Below the pieces are notes generated by a model, which saw nothing but the letters and a program-made list of their open reading frames with translations, ran no database searches and was not told the origin of the DNA. A DNA stretch of 64,000 bases from Ferrovibrio sp. (GTDB taxonomy: Bacteria > Pseudomonadota > Alphaproteobacteria > Ferrovibrionales > Ferrovibrionaceae), in assembly GCF_025869515.1 (NCBI RefSeq), contig NZ_JAOZVR010000077.1, forward strand, positions 103,134 to 167,133, in the 5' to 3' direction. A program made the translations under genes and the position numbers. Positions 46,885 through 56,161 of the stretch are shown here, in pieces; the first letter of the stretch is position 1; each line of letters begins with the position of its first letter.

Positions 46885-47847
46885 TTACCCGTTCAGACTC
46901 GCCCACATCTGCTGGTCGCGCTCGGCCGTCCAGATGCGCGGATGGTCCAGGCCCATCGCCTCGTCATAGGCGCGCGCCACGTTGAAGGGCTGGCAATGTT
47001 CGAAGATGGCGAAGTTGCCGAAACGCGGCCGCATCGCGTCGTTGCAGCGGTCGAAGGCTTCCTTCAGCGCCAGGCCTTTGGCGGCCGATTCCGACACCGA
47101 GCCGTAGAGCGTGGTGAGGAAATCGCGGGTCAGCGCCAGGCCATCGGCCACTTCCTTGGGATTGCGCAGGGCATCGCCGCGGCCGGGCACGATCGCCTTG
47201 GGGCTGAAACCGCCGATCGCGTCCAGCGTCTTCGGCCAGTCGCTGAAATGGGCGTCGCCGCAATAGCAGGCCGAGTGGTATTCGACCAGGTCGCCGGAGA
47301 ACATCACGCCGGCATCGGGCACCCAGGCGACCGTGTCGCCCGCCGTGTGGCCGCGGCCCAGATGCATGATCTCGACGCGGCGCTTGCCCATGTAGAGGGT
47401 GAACTTGGTCGGGAAGGTCATGGTCGGCCAGGTCAGGCCGGGGATGCTTTCGGCGGCGCGGAACAGGCGCGGGAAGCGGCCGTATTCGGAATCCCAGTCT
47501 TCCTTGCCGCGCTCGACGATCAGGCTGCGGGTCGCTTCCGAGGCCAGCACCTGTTCGGGCTTATAGGCCGAGGCGCCGAGCACGCGCACAGCATGGTAAT
47601 GCGACAGCAGCACATACTTGATCGGCTTGTCGGTCACCTTGCGGATATGCTCGATCACCTGGCCGGCCATTTTCGGCGTGGCCTGGGTGTCGATCACCAT
47701 CACGCCGTCGTCACCGATAATCACGCCGGTATTGGGATCGCCCTCTGCGGTGAAGGCATAAAGGCCGTCACCCAGCTGGGTGAAGGAGACCTTCTTGTCT
47801 TCCGTGTCGCCGGTGGAGGCAAAAGCTTTCGGGGCGGGATTTGACAT
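46885..47847 (-). CDS. Metallo-beta-lactamase-fold protein with atypical metal motif
   Basis: A 320-residue MBL-fold protein. The strand-loop KYVLLSHYHAVRVLGAS stands where the HxHxDH motif is expected but lacks the Asp and second His. The later HLGRGHTAGDTVAWVPDAGVMFSGDLVE retains the third His and the bridging Asp. It may bind a single metal or have a changed chemistry. AAGGAGTCCC precedes ATG 47847. It follows the TRAP genes on the same strand by 23 bp and so belongs to the keto-acid TRAP cluster. Confidence 0.85.
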   Translation of the reverse strand: MSNPAPKAFASTGDTEDKKVSFTQLGDGLYAFTAEGDPNTGVIIGDDGVMVIDTQATPKMAGQVIEHIRKVTDKPIKYVLLSHYHAVRVLGASAYKPEQVLASEATRSLIVERGKEDWDSEYGRFPRLFRAAESIPGLTWPTMTFPTKFTLYMGKRRVEIMHLGRGHTAGDTVAWVPDAGVMFSGDLVEYHSACYCGDAHFSDWPKTLDAIGGFSPKAIVPGRGDALRNPKEVADGLALTRDFLTTLYGSVSESAAKGLALKEAFDRCNDAMRPRFGNFAIFEHCQPFNVARAYDEAMGLDHPRIWTAERDQQMWASLNG

Positions 47848-47870
47848 CGGGGGACTCCTTGTTTGCCGGG

Positions 47871-49220
<1,350 letters not shown>

Positions 49221-49224
49221 CGTC

Positions 49225-49794
49225 TTATTCCCTGGCTTCGGCGACGGCGCCGCGGGTGAGGACCAGCTGGATGAGCAGGCGGAGCGTGCGGGCGAGGCCG
49301 AGCAGGCCGAGCAGGCCGAAGCCGAGCGGCATCACCGCCTTGATGATCCAGGTGTTGTTGAGCCCGCCATAGGGCGAGCCTTCGTTCGATGTGTAGGCCG
49401 ACATCATGAATTTCCAGGCGAACCAGGTCATCACCGCGGCAAAGGGCAGCAGGAAGACGACGTCGCCGAGGATCACGACGATCCGGCGCGTGCGCTCGGT
49501 GAAGGTGTTGGCGATGAAATCGACGCTGACATGACCGTCGGTATGCATGGCGTAAACGCCGCCGAGCATGACCATGACGGCAAACAGGTGCCACTGCAGG
49601 TCGGTCAGGCCGTTCATGGTGATTTTCGTGCCGAACAACGGCACGTCGCTGCCCCAGTCGAACAGCACGTTGAAACGCAGCTGCGCCATCAGCACGCTGA
49701 GACAGACGCTGACTACCAGCAGCGGCGTGGCCCAGCCAATCGCGCGCCCGAACCAGGCGCAGGCTCCTTCGATCCGTTTCAGCAGCGCAATCAC
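49225..49794 (-). CDS. TRAP transporter, small membrane subunit (DctQ-like)
   Basis: A 189-residue membrane protein with four hydrophobic helices (ATPLLVVSVCLSVLMAQLRFNVLFDWGS, DLQWHLFAVMVMLGGVYAMHTDGHVSVDFIANTF, IVVILGDVVFLLPFAAVMTWFAW and the last one near IKAVMPLGFGLLGLLG). HVSVDFI replaces the DctQ HVRVD motif. Follows the substrate-binding gene after a hairpin. Confidence 0.9.
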   Translation of the reverse strand: MIALLKRIEGACAWFGRAIGWATPLLVVSVCLSVLMAQLRFNVLFDWGSDVPLFGTKITMNGLTDLQWHLFAVMVMLGGVYAMHTDGHVSVDFIANTFTERTRRIVVILGDVVFLLPFAAVMTWFAWKFMMSAYTSNEGSPYGGLNNTWIIKAVMPLGFGLLGLLGLARTLRLLIQLVLTRGAVAEARE

Positions 49795-49816
49795 GCGTTC
49801 CCCCCCATCAAGGCTG

Positions 49817-49850
49817 GCGCCGCCGGCAGAGTCCCACTGCCCGGCGGCGC
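49817..49850 (-). promoter_or_regulatory. Hairpin between TakP-like and dctQ genes
   Basis: GCGCCGCCGG pairs with CCGGCGGCGC, a perfect 10-bp stem with a 14-nt loop (an inner GCAG/CTGC could lengthen it past a bulge). No T run follows. The position mirrors the hairpin at 35290 and that between modA and modB. Confidence 0.7.
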
Positions 49851-49874
49851 GCCCTTACGCTTTTACTTTGAGTC

Positions 49875-50927
49875 TCAGTTACGCGGAATCGCCTGCAGGT
49901 CGTTCCAGCGACCGACACGCTTGGTATAGGCGCTCAGCGACTTGTAGGCCTCGGCGAACAGCGCGTCCTTCTGCGCCTCTTCCTCCATCACTTCGGTGGA
50001 CGCCTTGTGCAGCGCGGCCAGCACCGCATCGGGGAAGCGCTGGATCTTCACGCCGGCCGCCTCGATCTTCTCGATCGCGTCGATCTGCGCGTTGATCTGG
50101 TCGAAGGTATTGAAGGTGATGTTGGCATAGCAGGCCTCGACCATCGCCTTCTGGTGCTTCTCGGGCAGCGACTTCCACACATTCATGTTGACGATGATGG
50201 TGTCCCAGCTCGCCGGCTGGTGCCAGCCCGGGAAGTAGTAATGCTTGGCGATCTTCTGCAGGCCGAGACCGAGATCGAGCTGCGGCGCGGAGAATTCCGC
50301 CGCCTCGATGCGGCCGCGTTCCAGCGAGACGAAGATTTCACCGGCCGGCACCAGCTGCACATTGGCGCCGAGCTTGGCCATCGCCTTGGCGCCCAGGCCG
50401 GCGATGCGCATGTTGAGACCCTTCAGGTCGGCGACCGTCTTGATCTCCTTGTTGAACCAGCCGCCGGCTTCCGGCACGACGAGGTGGCAGGGGATGATCT
50501 TGACGTTATGCGGATCGTAGGCCTTCTGGATGATCTCCAGACCGCCGCCCTGGAACATCCAGCCGAGGAACAGCTCCGGGTTGGGGCCGAAAGGCATCGA
50601 GCCGACCAGGTTGGCGACCGGAATCTTGCCGGCCCAGTAACCGACCCAGTCGAAGCCCATCGGGATCGAGCCGTTGGACACCGCGCCGAACACCTCGAAG
50701 GGCGGCACGAATTCGCCGGCGCCATGCACCTTGATCTTGACCTCGTTGTTGGTCATCAGGGCGACGCGTTCGGCCCATTTCACCGGGCTCGGGCCGATCG
50801 AGGGCACCTGCAGGCCGAAGACGCTCTGCAGATCGAAACTCTTGGCCTGGGCCAGAACCGGTTGCGGCGCGGCCAGGCCGAAGCCCAGCGCTGCGACCGC
50901 AGCCGCCTTGAGAATAAGCTGACGCAT
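49875..50927 (-). CDS. TRAP transporter, substrate-binding subunit (TakP-like, 2-oxo acids)
   Basis: A 350-residue periplasmic protein with a Sec signal (MRQLILKAAAVAALGFGLAAPQPVLAQ). The sequence from FDWVGYWAGKIPVANLVGSMPFGPNPELFLGWMFQGGG through EAGGWFNKEIKTVADLKGLNMRIAGLGAKAMAKLGA and LVPAGEIFVSLERGRIEAAEFSAPQLDLGLGLQKIAKHYYFPGWHQPA follows TakP of the 2-oxo acid TRAP group, including the substrate Arg (LNMRIAGLG). It likely binds a 2-oxo or related carboxylic acid. ATG 50927 follows GGGAGGG. Confidence 0.92.
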   Translation of the reverse strand: MRQLILKAAAVAALGFGLAAPQPVLAQAKSFDLQSVFGLQVPSIGPSPVKWAERVALMTNNEVKIKVHGAGEFVPPFEVFGAVSNGSIPMGFDWVGYWAGKIPVANLVGSMPFGPNPELFLGWMFQGGGLEIIQKAYDPHNVKIIPCHLVVPEAGGWFNKEIKTVADLKGLNMRIAGLGAKAMAKLGANVQLVPAGEIFVSLERGRIEAAEFSAPQLDLGLGLQKIAKHYYFPGWHQPASWDTIIVNMNVWKSLPEKHQKAMVEACYANITFNTFDQINAQIDAIEKIEAAGVKIQRFPDAVLAALHKASTEVMEEEAQKDALFAEAYKSLSAYTKRVGRWNDLQAIPRN

Positions 50928-51074
50928 GAATCCCTCCCTTCGGGGTTTTGCGAACCGACCGAATGTCCCGTCCTTGAGCGGACGGGGCGTTTCCTCCAAT
51001 GACGGCGGTGCAGGCAGGCCGGGTAAACGGATCACTTGCAATCGCGTCGGGTCGACTATATGAAATAACGAATG

Positions 51075-51093
51075 AATTCGCAATAAGCGAATT
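51075..51093. promoter_or_regulatory. 19-bp palindrome, probable IclR operator
   Basis: AATTCGC-AATAA-GCGAATT is a perfect 7-bp inverted repeat with a 5-bp spacer. It overlaps a second one, CGAATGAATTCG (51069-51080). It lies between the divergent TRAP operon and the SDR gene, as expected for a regulator such as the IclR protein at 53638. Confidence 0.6.
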
Positions 51094-51126
51094 ATGGGAA
51101 TGGAAACGGATCAACCGGAGGGGCAA

Positions 51127-51885
51127 ATGGCCCAGCTTCTTCAAGGCGATATCGCCGTGGTCACCGGCGCGGCCCAGGGCAATGGCCGGGCCATCGCGCT
51201 CGGCCTGGCCGCTGAAGGCGCCCGCCTGGCGCTCGGCGACGTGAATGCCGCCGGCGCGGCCGCGGTGGCCGACGAGATCAAACGCGCGGGCGGCAAGGCC
51301 TTTGCCACCGGGCTGGATGTCAGCGATCCGGCCCAGTGTGCGGCCTTCGCCGTTGCCGTGGAGGCCGAACTGGGCGCGCCCTGTTCGGTGCTGGTAAACA
51401 ATGCCGGCATCATCCGCCGCGTGGCGATCGACGATCCCGATTACGACACGCACTGGGACCAGACGCTGCGCGTGAATGTCACCGGCATGAAGACCATGAT
51501 CCGCGCCCTGCTGCCGCAACTGCGGAAGACGAAGGGCCGCGTGATCAATCTCGGCTCGATCAATTCCTTTGCCACCGGCCCGCGCAGCAGCACCTACACC
51601 GCCAGCAAGGGCGCGGTGCTGCAGCTGACGCGCGCCCTGGCCGCCGAACTGGCGCCGGAGGGCATCCGCGTCAACGGCATCGCGCCGGGCGTGATCGCCA
51701 CGCCGATGACCGAGACCACGCGCGGCGATCCCGCCGCCATCGGGCGCTTCATGACGCATACGCCGATGGGCCGCGTCGGCCAGCCGGAAGAACTGGTCGG
51801 CCCGGTGCTGTTCCTGGCTTCCACCATGTCGAGCTACGTCACCGGCGCCATGCTGCCGGTCGATGGCGGCTTTCTCACGCTCTGA
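51127..51885 (+). CDS. Short-chain dehydrogenase/reductase
   Basis: A 252-residue classical SDR: cofactor motif VTGAAQGNGRAIALGLAAEGA, Asp/Gly region LGDVNAAG, NNAG (VLVNNAGIIRRVA), and catalytic Ser and YxxxK in GSINSFATGPRSSTYTASKGAV. Substrate unknown; it oxidises or reduces a hydroxyl/oxo group, presumably of the compound imported by the adjacent TRAP system. ATG 51127 follows GGAGGGG. Confidence 0.93.
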   Translation: MAQLLQGDIAVVTGAAQGNGRAIALGLAAEGARLALGDVNAAGAAAVADEIKRAGGKAFATGLDVSDPAQCAAFAVAVEAELGAPCSVLVNNAGIIRRVAIDDPDYDTHWDQTLRVNVTGMKTMIRALLPQLRKTKGRVINLGSINSFATGPRSSTYTASKGAVLQLTRALAAELAPEGIRVNGIAPGVIATPMTETTRGDPAAIGRFMTHTPMGRVGQPEELVGPVLFLASTMSSYVTGAMLPVDGGFLTL

Positions 51886-51896
51886 AGGACGGCAGC

Positions 51897-53606
51897 ATGA
51901 AGACGTATGATTGCGACCTGCTGGTGATCGGCTCCGGCGCCGGTGGCATGGCGGCGGCCATCACGGCGAAACTGCATGGCCTGAACGTGCTGGTGGTGGA
52001 GAAAGAGTCCGTCTATGGCGGCACCACGGCGCGCAGCGGCGGCTGGCTGTGGATTCCGGCCAATCCGCTGGCGGCGCGCGAAGGCATCACGGATACCAGG
52101 GAACAGGCGCGGCAGTATCTGCAGGCCGAGGCCGGCAACCATTTCGACGCCGCGCGCGTCGATGCCTTTCTCGACAACGGCCCGAAGATGGTCGAGTTCT
52201 TCGAGGGCAAGACCGACGTGCAGTTCGTGCTGGGACCGCAGTTTTCCGATTATCACCCGGACCAGCCGGGCGGCAGCACCGGTGGCCGCTCGATCTGCGC
52301 CGCGCCCTATGACGGCCGCGAACTGGGCGAGCATATCAGGACGCTGCGCCCGCCGCTGAAGGAGATCACCTTCGTCGGCATGATGATCGGTTCGGGCAAG
52401 GAGCTGCTGCATTTCTTCAACGTCACGCGCAGCGTGGTCTCCGCCGCCTATGTGGCGAAGCTGCTGGCGAAATACCTGCGCGACCTGGCCTTGCACGGCC
52501 GCGGCATGCGGCTGACCAACGGCAATGCACTGGCCGGACGGCTGGCCAAATCGGCCTTCGACCTCGGCATCCCGCTCTGGCTCAATGCCCCGGCCGGCGA
52601 ATTGCTGCGCGACGGCGATGCCGTCACCGGCGCCGTGATCAACACGCAGGATGGCGCGGTGCAGGTAAATGCCGCGAAGGGCGTGGTGCTGGCCACCGGC
52701 GGCTTCCCGCATGACATCGCGCGCCGCGCCAGGCTCTATCCGCATGCGCCGACCGGCCAGGAACACTGGTCGCCGACGCCGGAGAGCAATACCGGCGATG
52801 GCATCAAGCTCGCTCAGGCGCTCGGCGCCACCACCGCCGACGAGCTGCCCAATGCGGCAGCCTGGGTGCCGGTCAGCCGCGTGCCGCGCGGCGATGGCAG
52901 CTTCGGCACCTTCCCGCATTTCATCGACCGCGCCAAACCCGGCGTGATCGCGGTGACGCGCGCCGGCACGCGGTTTGTGAACGAGGGCAACTGCTATCAC
53001 GATTTCTGCCAGGCGCTGGTGCAGGTCACCAAGGGCCAGGATGGCGAGATCTGCGCCTGGCTGATTGCCGATCATCCGACGCTGCGGCGCTATGGCCTAG
53101 GCCATGTGAAGCCCTTCCCGGTGCCGCTGACGCACCAGCTGCGCAACGGCTATCTCAAGCGCGGCCGCACCCTGACCGAACTGGCCGAGGCCTGCGGCAT
53201 CGCACCCGCCGCCTTCGCGCAGACCGTGGCGGCGTATAACCGCCATGCCGCACAGGGCGAGGATCCGCAGTTCCACAAGGGCAGCACGGCCTATAACCGC
53301 TATCTCGGCGATCCCACCGTGACGCCGAATCCCTGCCTAGCGCCGATCCAGAACGGGCCGTTTTACGCCGTCCAGGTCGTGATCGGCGATCTGGGCAGCT
53401 TCGCCGGGCTGAAGACCGACGCGCAGGCCCGCGTGCTGGATGGCGCCACCGGCCGGCCGGTGCCCGGGCTGTATGCGGCCGGCAACGACATGGCCAGCAT
53501 CATGGGCGGCAACTATCCCGGCGGCGGCATCACGCTCGGCCCGGCGATGACCTTCGGCTATGTCGCCGGCCGTCATGCCGCAGGTGTGACCGATACCGGC
53601 GCGTGA
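51897..53606 (+). CDS. FAD-dependent dehydrogenase (fumarate reductase/3-ketosteroid dehydrogenase family)
   Basis: A 569-residue flavoprotein of the FAD_binding_2 type. Features: LLVIGSGAGGMAAAITAKLHGLNVLVVEKESVYGGTTARSGGWLWIPANP, VVLATGGFPHDIARRARLYPH, and the C-terminal GLYAAGNDMASIMGGNYPGGGITLGPAMTFGYVAGRHAAG. It desaturates or reduces a C-C bond next to a carbonyl; the substrate is unknown. Eleven bp after the SDR, so the two act in one pathway. Confidence 0.92.
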   Translation: MKTYDCDLLVIGSGAGGMAAAITAKLHGLNVLVVEKESVYGGTTARSGGWLWIPANPLAAREGITDTREQARQYLQAEAGNHFDAARVDAFLDNGPKMVEFFEGKTDVQFVLGPQFSDYHPDQPGGSTGGRSICAAPYDGRELGEHIRTLRPPLKEITFVGMMIGSGKELLHFFNVTRSVVSAAYVAKLLAKYLRDLALHGRGMRLTNGNALAGRLAKSAFDLGIPLWLNAPAGELLRDGDAVTGAVINTQDGAVQVNAAKGVVLATGGFPHDIARRARLYPHAPTGQEHWSPTPESNTGDGIKLAQALGATTADELPNAAAWVPVSRVPRGDGSFGTFPHFIDRAKPGVIAVTRAGTRFVNEGNCYHDFCQALVQVTKGQDGEICAWLIADHPTLRRYGLGHVKPFPVPLTHQLRNGYLKRGRTLTELAEACGIAPAAFAQTVAAYNRHAAQGEDPQFHKGSTAYNRYLGDPTVTPNPCLAPIQNGPFYAVQVVIGDLGSFAGLKTDAQARVLDGATGRPVPGLYAAGNDMASIMGGNYPGGGITLGPAMTFGYVAGRHAAGVTDTGA

Positions 53607-53637
53607 CAGGTCGCGTGCCGGCGGCTATGCAATAGGC

Positions 53638-54501
53638 ATGGGGGACAAGATCGATCCGGCTTCGGCCAATGCGCCCGGGAGCGTGTCGCTCTACGATGGC
53701 GAAGACAGCGACGCACCGGCGCTGAAGGGCCGCGGCGTGCAGTCGGTGGAAATCGGCGGCCGGCTGCTGGCGCTGCTGGCGCAAAGCGGCCAGCCGATGA
53801 TGCTGCGCGATCTGGCGCAACAGGCCGAACTGACGCCGGGCCAGGCGCATGCCTATATGACCAGCCTGCGCAAACTCGACATCGTCGAGCAGGATGCGGC
53901 CTCGGGCCGCTATCGCCTCGGGCCGTTTGCGCTGAAGCTCGGCCTGGCACGGCTGCGCGGCAGCGATCCCTATCGCCTGGCCGCCGAGCAGGTCGCGGCG
54001 CTCGCCGAGCAGCTCAACCTGATGGTGGCGATCACGGTCTGGGGCACGCATGGTCCGACCATCGTGCTGGTGCAGGAATCCTCGAACTACATCCATGCCA
54101 ATGTGCGGCCCGGCGGCATGTTCACCGTCACCGGCACGGCAACCGGCAAGATCTTTGCCGCCTGGCTGCCGCCCCGGCTGGTCGAGCCGGTCATCGCCGC
54201 CGAATTGCAGGCGGCACAGAAAGGCTGGAGCGATGTCGGCGCACTGGCCGGCGAGGCGCTGGCCCGCGAGATCGACAAGGTGCGCCGCGACGGCATTGCC
54301 GCCACCACCGACCTGCCGGTGCCGGGTATCAGCGCGCTGAGCGCACCGGTGTTCAATCACAGCGGCCATCTGCAGCTGGCGATCACCGTGATCGGCCCGA
54401 CGCCGAAGATCGATGTGTCGCTGCAGGGCCCGCATGCCGAAGCCCTGCGTGCCTTCGCGCAAAGACTGTCGGAGCAGCTCGGCTATACCGCACCCTGGTA
54501 G
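53638..54501 (+). CDS. IclR-family transcriptional regulator
   Basis: A 287-residue regulator. The winged helix is at about residues 37-95 (QSVEIGGRLLALLAQSGQPMMLRDLAQQAELTPGQAHAYMTSLRKLDIVEQDAASGRYRLGPFALKLG), and the effector domain follows (GTHGPTIVLVQESSNYIHANVRPGGMFTVTGTATGKIFAAW, ALSAPVFNHSGHLQLAITVIGP). It is the last gene of the SDR/flavoprotein unit and probably controls the two divergent arms of this cluster. Confidence 0.92.
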   Translation: MGDKIDPASANAPGSVSLYDGEDSDAPALKGRGVQSVEIGGRLLALLAQSGQPMMLRDLAQQAELTPGQAHAYMTSLRKLDIVEQDAASGRYRLGPFALKLGLARLRGSDPYRLAAEQVAALAEQLNLMVAITVWGTHGPTIVLVQESSNYIHANVRPGGMFTVTGTATGKIFAAWLPPRLVEPVIAAELQAAQKGWSDVGALAGEALAREIDKVRRDGIAATTDLPVPGISALSAPVFNHSGHLQLAITVIGPTPKIDVSLQGPHAEALRAFAQRLSEQLGYTAPW

Positions 54502-54532
54502 CGGGCCCTGATAACGGGCCCTGGCCGCCGCC

Positions 54533-55069
54533 TTAGTAACGCGCGCCAGAATTGCTGGCGATATTGCCGCGATGACTGGCGGAATCGTAGCCCATCGTGC
54601 GGGCCACGGCCTGCCGGGCCCGCGCCAGCCGGCTTTTCACCGTGCCTATATTCACCCGCTGCAAACGCGCCACCTGCTTGTACGACAGTCCTTGGGCACC
54701 GATCAGGATCATCGCCTGGCGCTGCGCCGGCGACAGGTCCTGCATGGCATGCGACACCTCGCGCAATTCGATCTTGCCCGGCTGCGCCGCCGGCACGCGC
54801 AGCATGGCGGTCAGCACGCCATCGGGATCGGGCACTTCGCGGCGGCGCTGGCGCAGATGATTGAAATAGGTGTTGCGCAGGATGCGATAAAGCCAGGCCC
54901 GCATATTGGTGCCGCGCGCGAAGCTGCCGCGATTGGCCCAGGCCTTGGTCAGGGTTTCCTGCATCATATCCTCGGCCAGACTCGGATTGCGGCAGAGTAC
55001 ATTCGACCAGCGCCGCAGCAGCGGCATTTCACGCAGCAGGTGCGACCGGAAATAACGCTCGAAATTCAT
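54533..55069 (-). CDS. EcfG-like (ECF15-type) RNA polymerase sigma factor
   Basis: A 178-residue two-domain sigma factor. Region 2 is AEDMMQETLTKAWANRGSFARGTNMRAWLYRILRNTYFNHLRQRRREVPDPDG, and region 4 is DLSPAQRQAMILIGAQGLSYKQVARLQRVNIGTVKSRLARARQAVA. The block REVPDPDG and GAQGLSY are typical of EcfG, which directs the alphaproteobacterial general stress response and is held by NepR until PhyR releases it; neither partner is in this window. Its own upstream region carries an exact EcfG promoter, implying positive autoregulation. A core or paralogous copy cannot be distinguished here. Confidence 0.9.
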   Translation of the reverse strand: MNFERYFRSHLLREMPLLRRWSNVLCRNPSLAEDMMQETLTKAWANRGSFARGTNMRAWLYRILRNTYFNHLRQRRREVPDPDGVLTAMLRVPAAQPGKIELREVSHAMQDLSPAQRQAMILIGAQGLSYKQVARLQRVNIGTVKSRLARARQAVARTMGYDSASHRGNIASNSGARY

Positions 55070-55106
55070 GACGCCTCACTGGATGTACGCAACTGACATC
55101 CAGCCG

Positions 55107-55131
55107 AACGGCCCCTTTCCGGCAGGGTTCC
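55107..55131 (-). promoter_or_regulatory. EcfG-type promoter of the sigma-factor gene
   Basis: On the minus strand GGAAC (55131-55127), a 16-bp spacer and CGTT (55110-55107), 37 bp before the start codon at 55069. Exact consensus match. Confidence 0.85.
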
Positions 55132-55237
55132 GCTCGCAAGCCCGCTTGTCACAGCGGACCTGCACATTCCTGACATGAGGACGGCGGATCGCGGTTTTCC
55201 GCCCCGACCCGCCGTATTTCAGGATCAGAGAGAGAAT

Positions 55238-55537
55238 TTAATGCTGGCCGCCCTTGCGGCCCGCAGCGGCAGCCCTTTCGCGGTCATGGGCGAAATTCCC
55301 GCCGCTTTCCTGACCGCCCTTGCGGCCGGCGGCGGCGGCCAGTTCGCGATTCTGCGAAAAGCTGCGTTTCTCGTCGGGAACCGAGCGGCCGCCCTTGCGC
55401 GCGATCTCGCGCTGGCGTTCCGGATCCATCGCCGCAAACCCACGACCTGACGACCGTACAGGCGTTGGAGAGTCGGTCCGGGTCTCAGGATGCGGCGGCG
55501 GCGGGTGATGCGGTGGCGAATTCTGATTTTCTGCCAT
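55238..55537 (-). CDS. Small KGG-repeat stress protein (Con-10/GsiB-like)
   Basis: A 99-residue hydrophilic protein with three KGG motifs (IARKGGRS, AAAAGRKGGQE, AAAAGRKGGQH) after a proline-rich N terminus. Such proteins are induced by stress and resemble plant and fungal hydrophilic protectants. Preceded by an EcfG-type promoter and located 168 bp from the sigma gene. Confidence 0.9.
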   Translation of the reverse strand: MAENQNSPPHHPPPPHPETRTDSPTPVRSSGRGFAAMDPERQREIARKGGRSVPDEKRSFSQNRELAAAAGRKGGQESGGNFAHDRERAAAAGRKGGQH

Positions 55538-55573
55538 GTCGGTCCTCCTTTACGCGTCTGTTGCAATAGTCCC

Positions 55574-55598
55574 AACACGACCGGCGGCGCCCTGTTCC
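55574..55598 (-). promoter_or_regulatory. EcfG-type promoter of the KGG gene
   Basis: On the minus strand GGAAC (55598-55594), a 16-bp spacer and TGTT (55577-55574), 36 bp before the start codon at 55537. The -35 element is exact; the -10 element has T in place of C. Confidence 0.78.
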
Positions 55599-55612
55599 GC
55601 TGCGCGGCCCAC

Positions 55613-55644
55613 AAAAAAAATTGGCGGATGCCGAAACATCCGCC
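55613..55644 (-). terminator. Rho-independent terminator downstream of DUF1328 gene
   Basis: On the minus strand an 8-bp stem GGCGGATG/CATCCGCC with a 6-nt loop is followed after two bases by eight Ts (55620-55613). It insulates the DUF1328 transcript from the KGG promoter immediately downstream. Confidence 0.88.
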
Positions 55645-55704
55645 GAGTTGGGGGGAAGGACCTACAGAGGAAAAAGGTACGCGGTACTAAACGGGGGAAC
55701 CGTC

Positions 55705-55884
55705 CTAAGCCATCGGAGGACGGCGACCGGTGATCAGATGCGCGATCAGGCTGATCACGAAGACCACCAGGAAGACGAAGAACAGAATCTGGGCGATGCT
55801 GGCCGAGGCTGCGGCAATGCCGCCGAACCCGAACAGGCCGGCGATCAGCGCCAGAATGAAAAAGATCAGGGCCCAATAGAGCAT
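55705..55884 (-). CDS. DUF1328 (YtjA-like) small membrane protein
   Basis: A 59-residue protein with two hydrophobic helices ([47 protein letters not shown]), the normal family length and sequence. The role is unknown; in alphaproteobacteria such genes are commonly stress-induced. The ATG at 55884 follows GGAGAG; a longer frame has no support. Confidence 0.9.
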   Translation of the reverse strand: MLYWALIFFILALIAGLFGFGGIAAASASIAQILFFVFLVVFVISLIAHLITGRRPPMA

Positions 55885-56000
55885 GATGGCTCTCCTTTCT
55901 ATTGGCCGGTCCGGCGAGCTTTGGGCTGCCCCGATCACGGGGGAGGGACGTTCGCAAGCGACCCAAAGCGCGTCATGACTGGCCGTGCAGTCGAGAAAGA

Positions 56001-56025
56001 AACGCGCCATCCGCACTTAGGTTCG
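56001..56025 (-). promoter_or_regulatory. Near-consensus EcfG-type promoter for DUF1328
   Basis: On the minus strand CGAAC (56025-56021), a 16-bp spacer and CGTT (56004-56001), about 116 bp before the start codon. One mismatch in the -35 element makes this the weakest of the set apart from spacing, which is exact. Confidence 0.5.
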
Positions 56026-56161
56026 ATCACGGACCGCTAGAAAACCGCGAGAAAGCTGTGACCGGGGAATGTCACAGCCCTGGCCGGCAGCGCCGGCAGG
56101 GGCGGATTTGCGATAGATTCCAGCCGGATCGGCCGGATGGCCAGGTTAACCCTGAAGTGGC

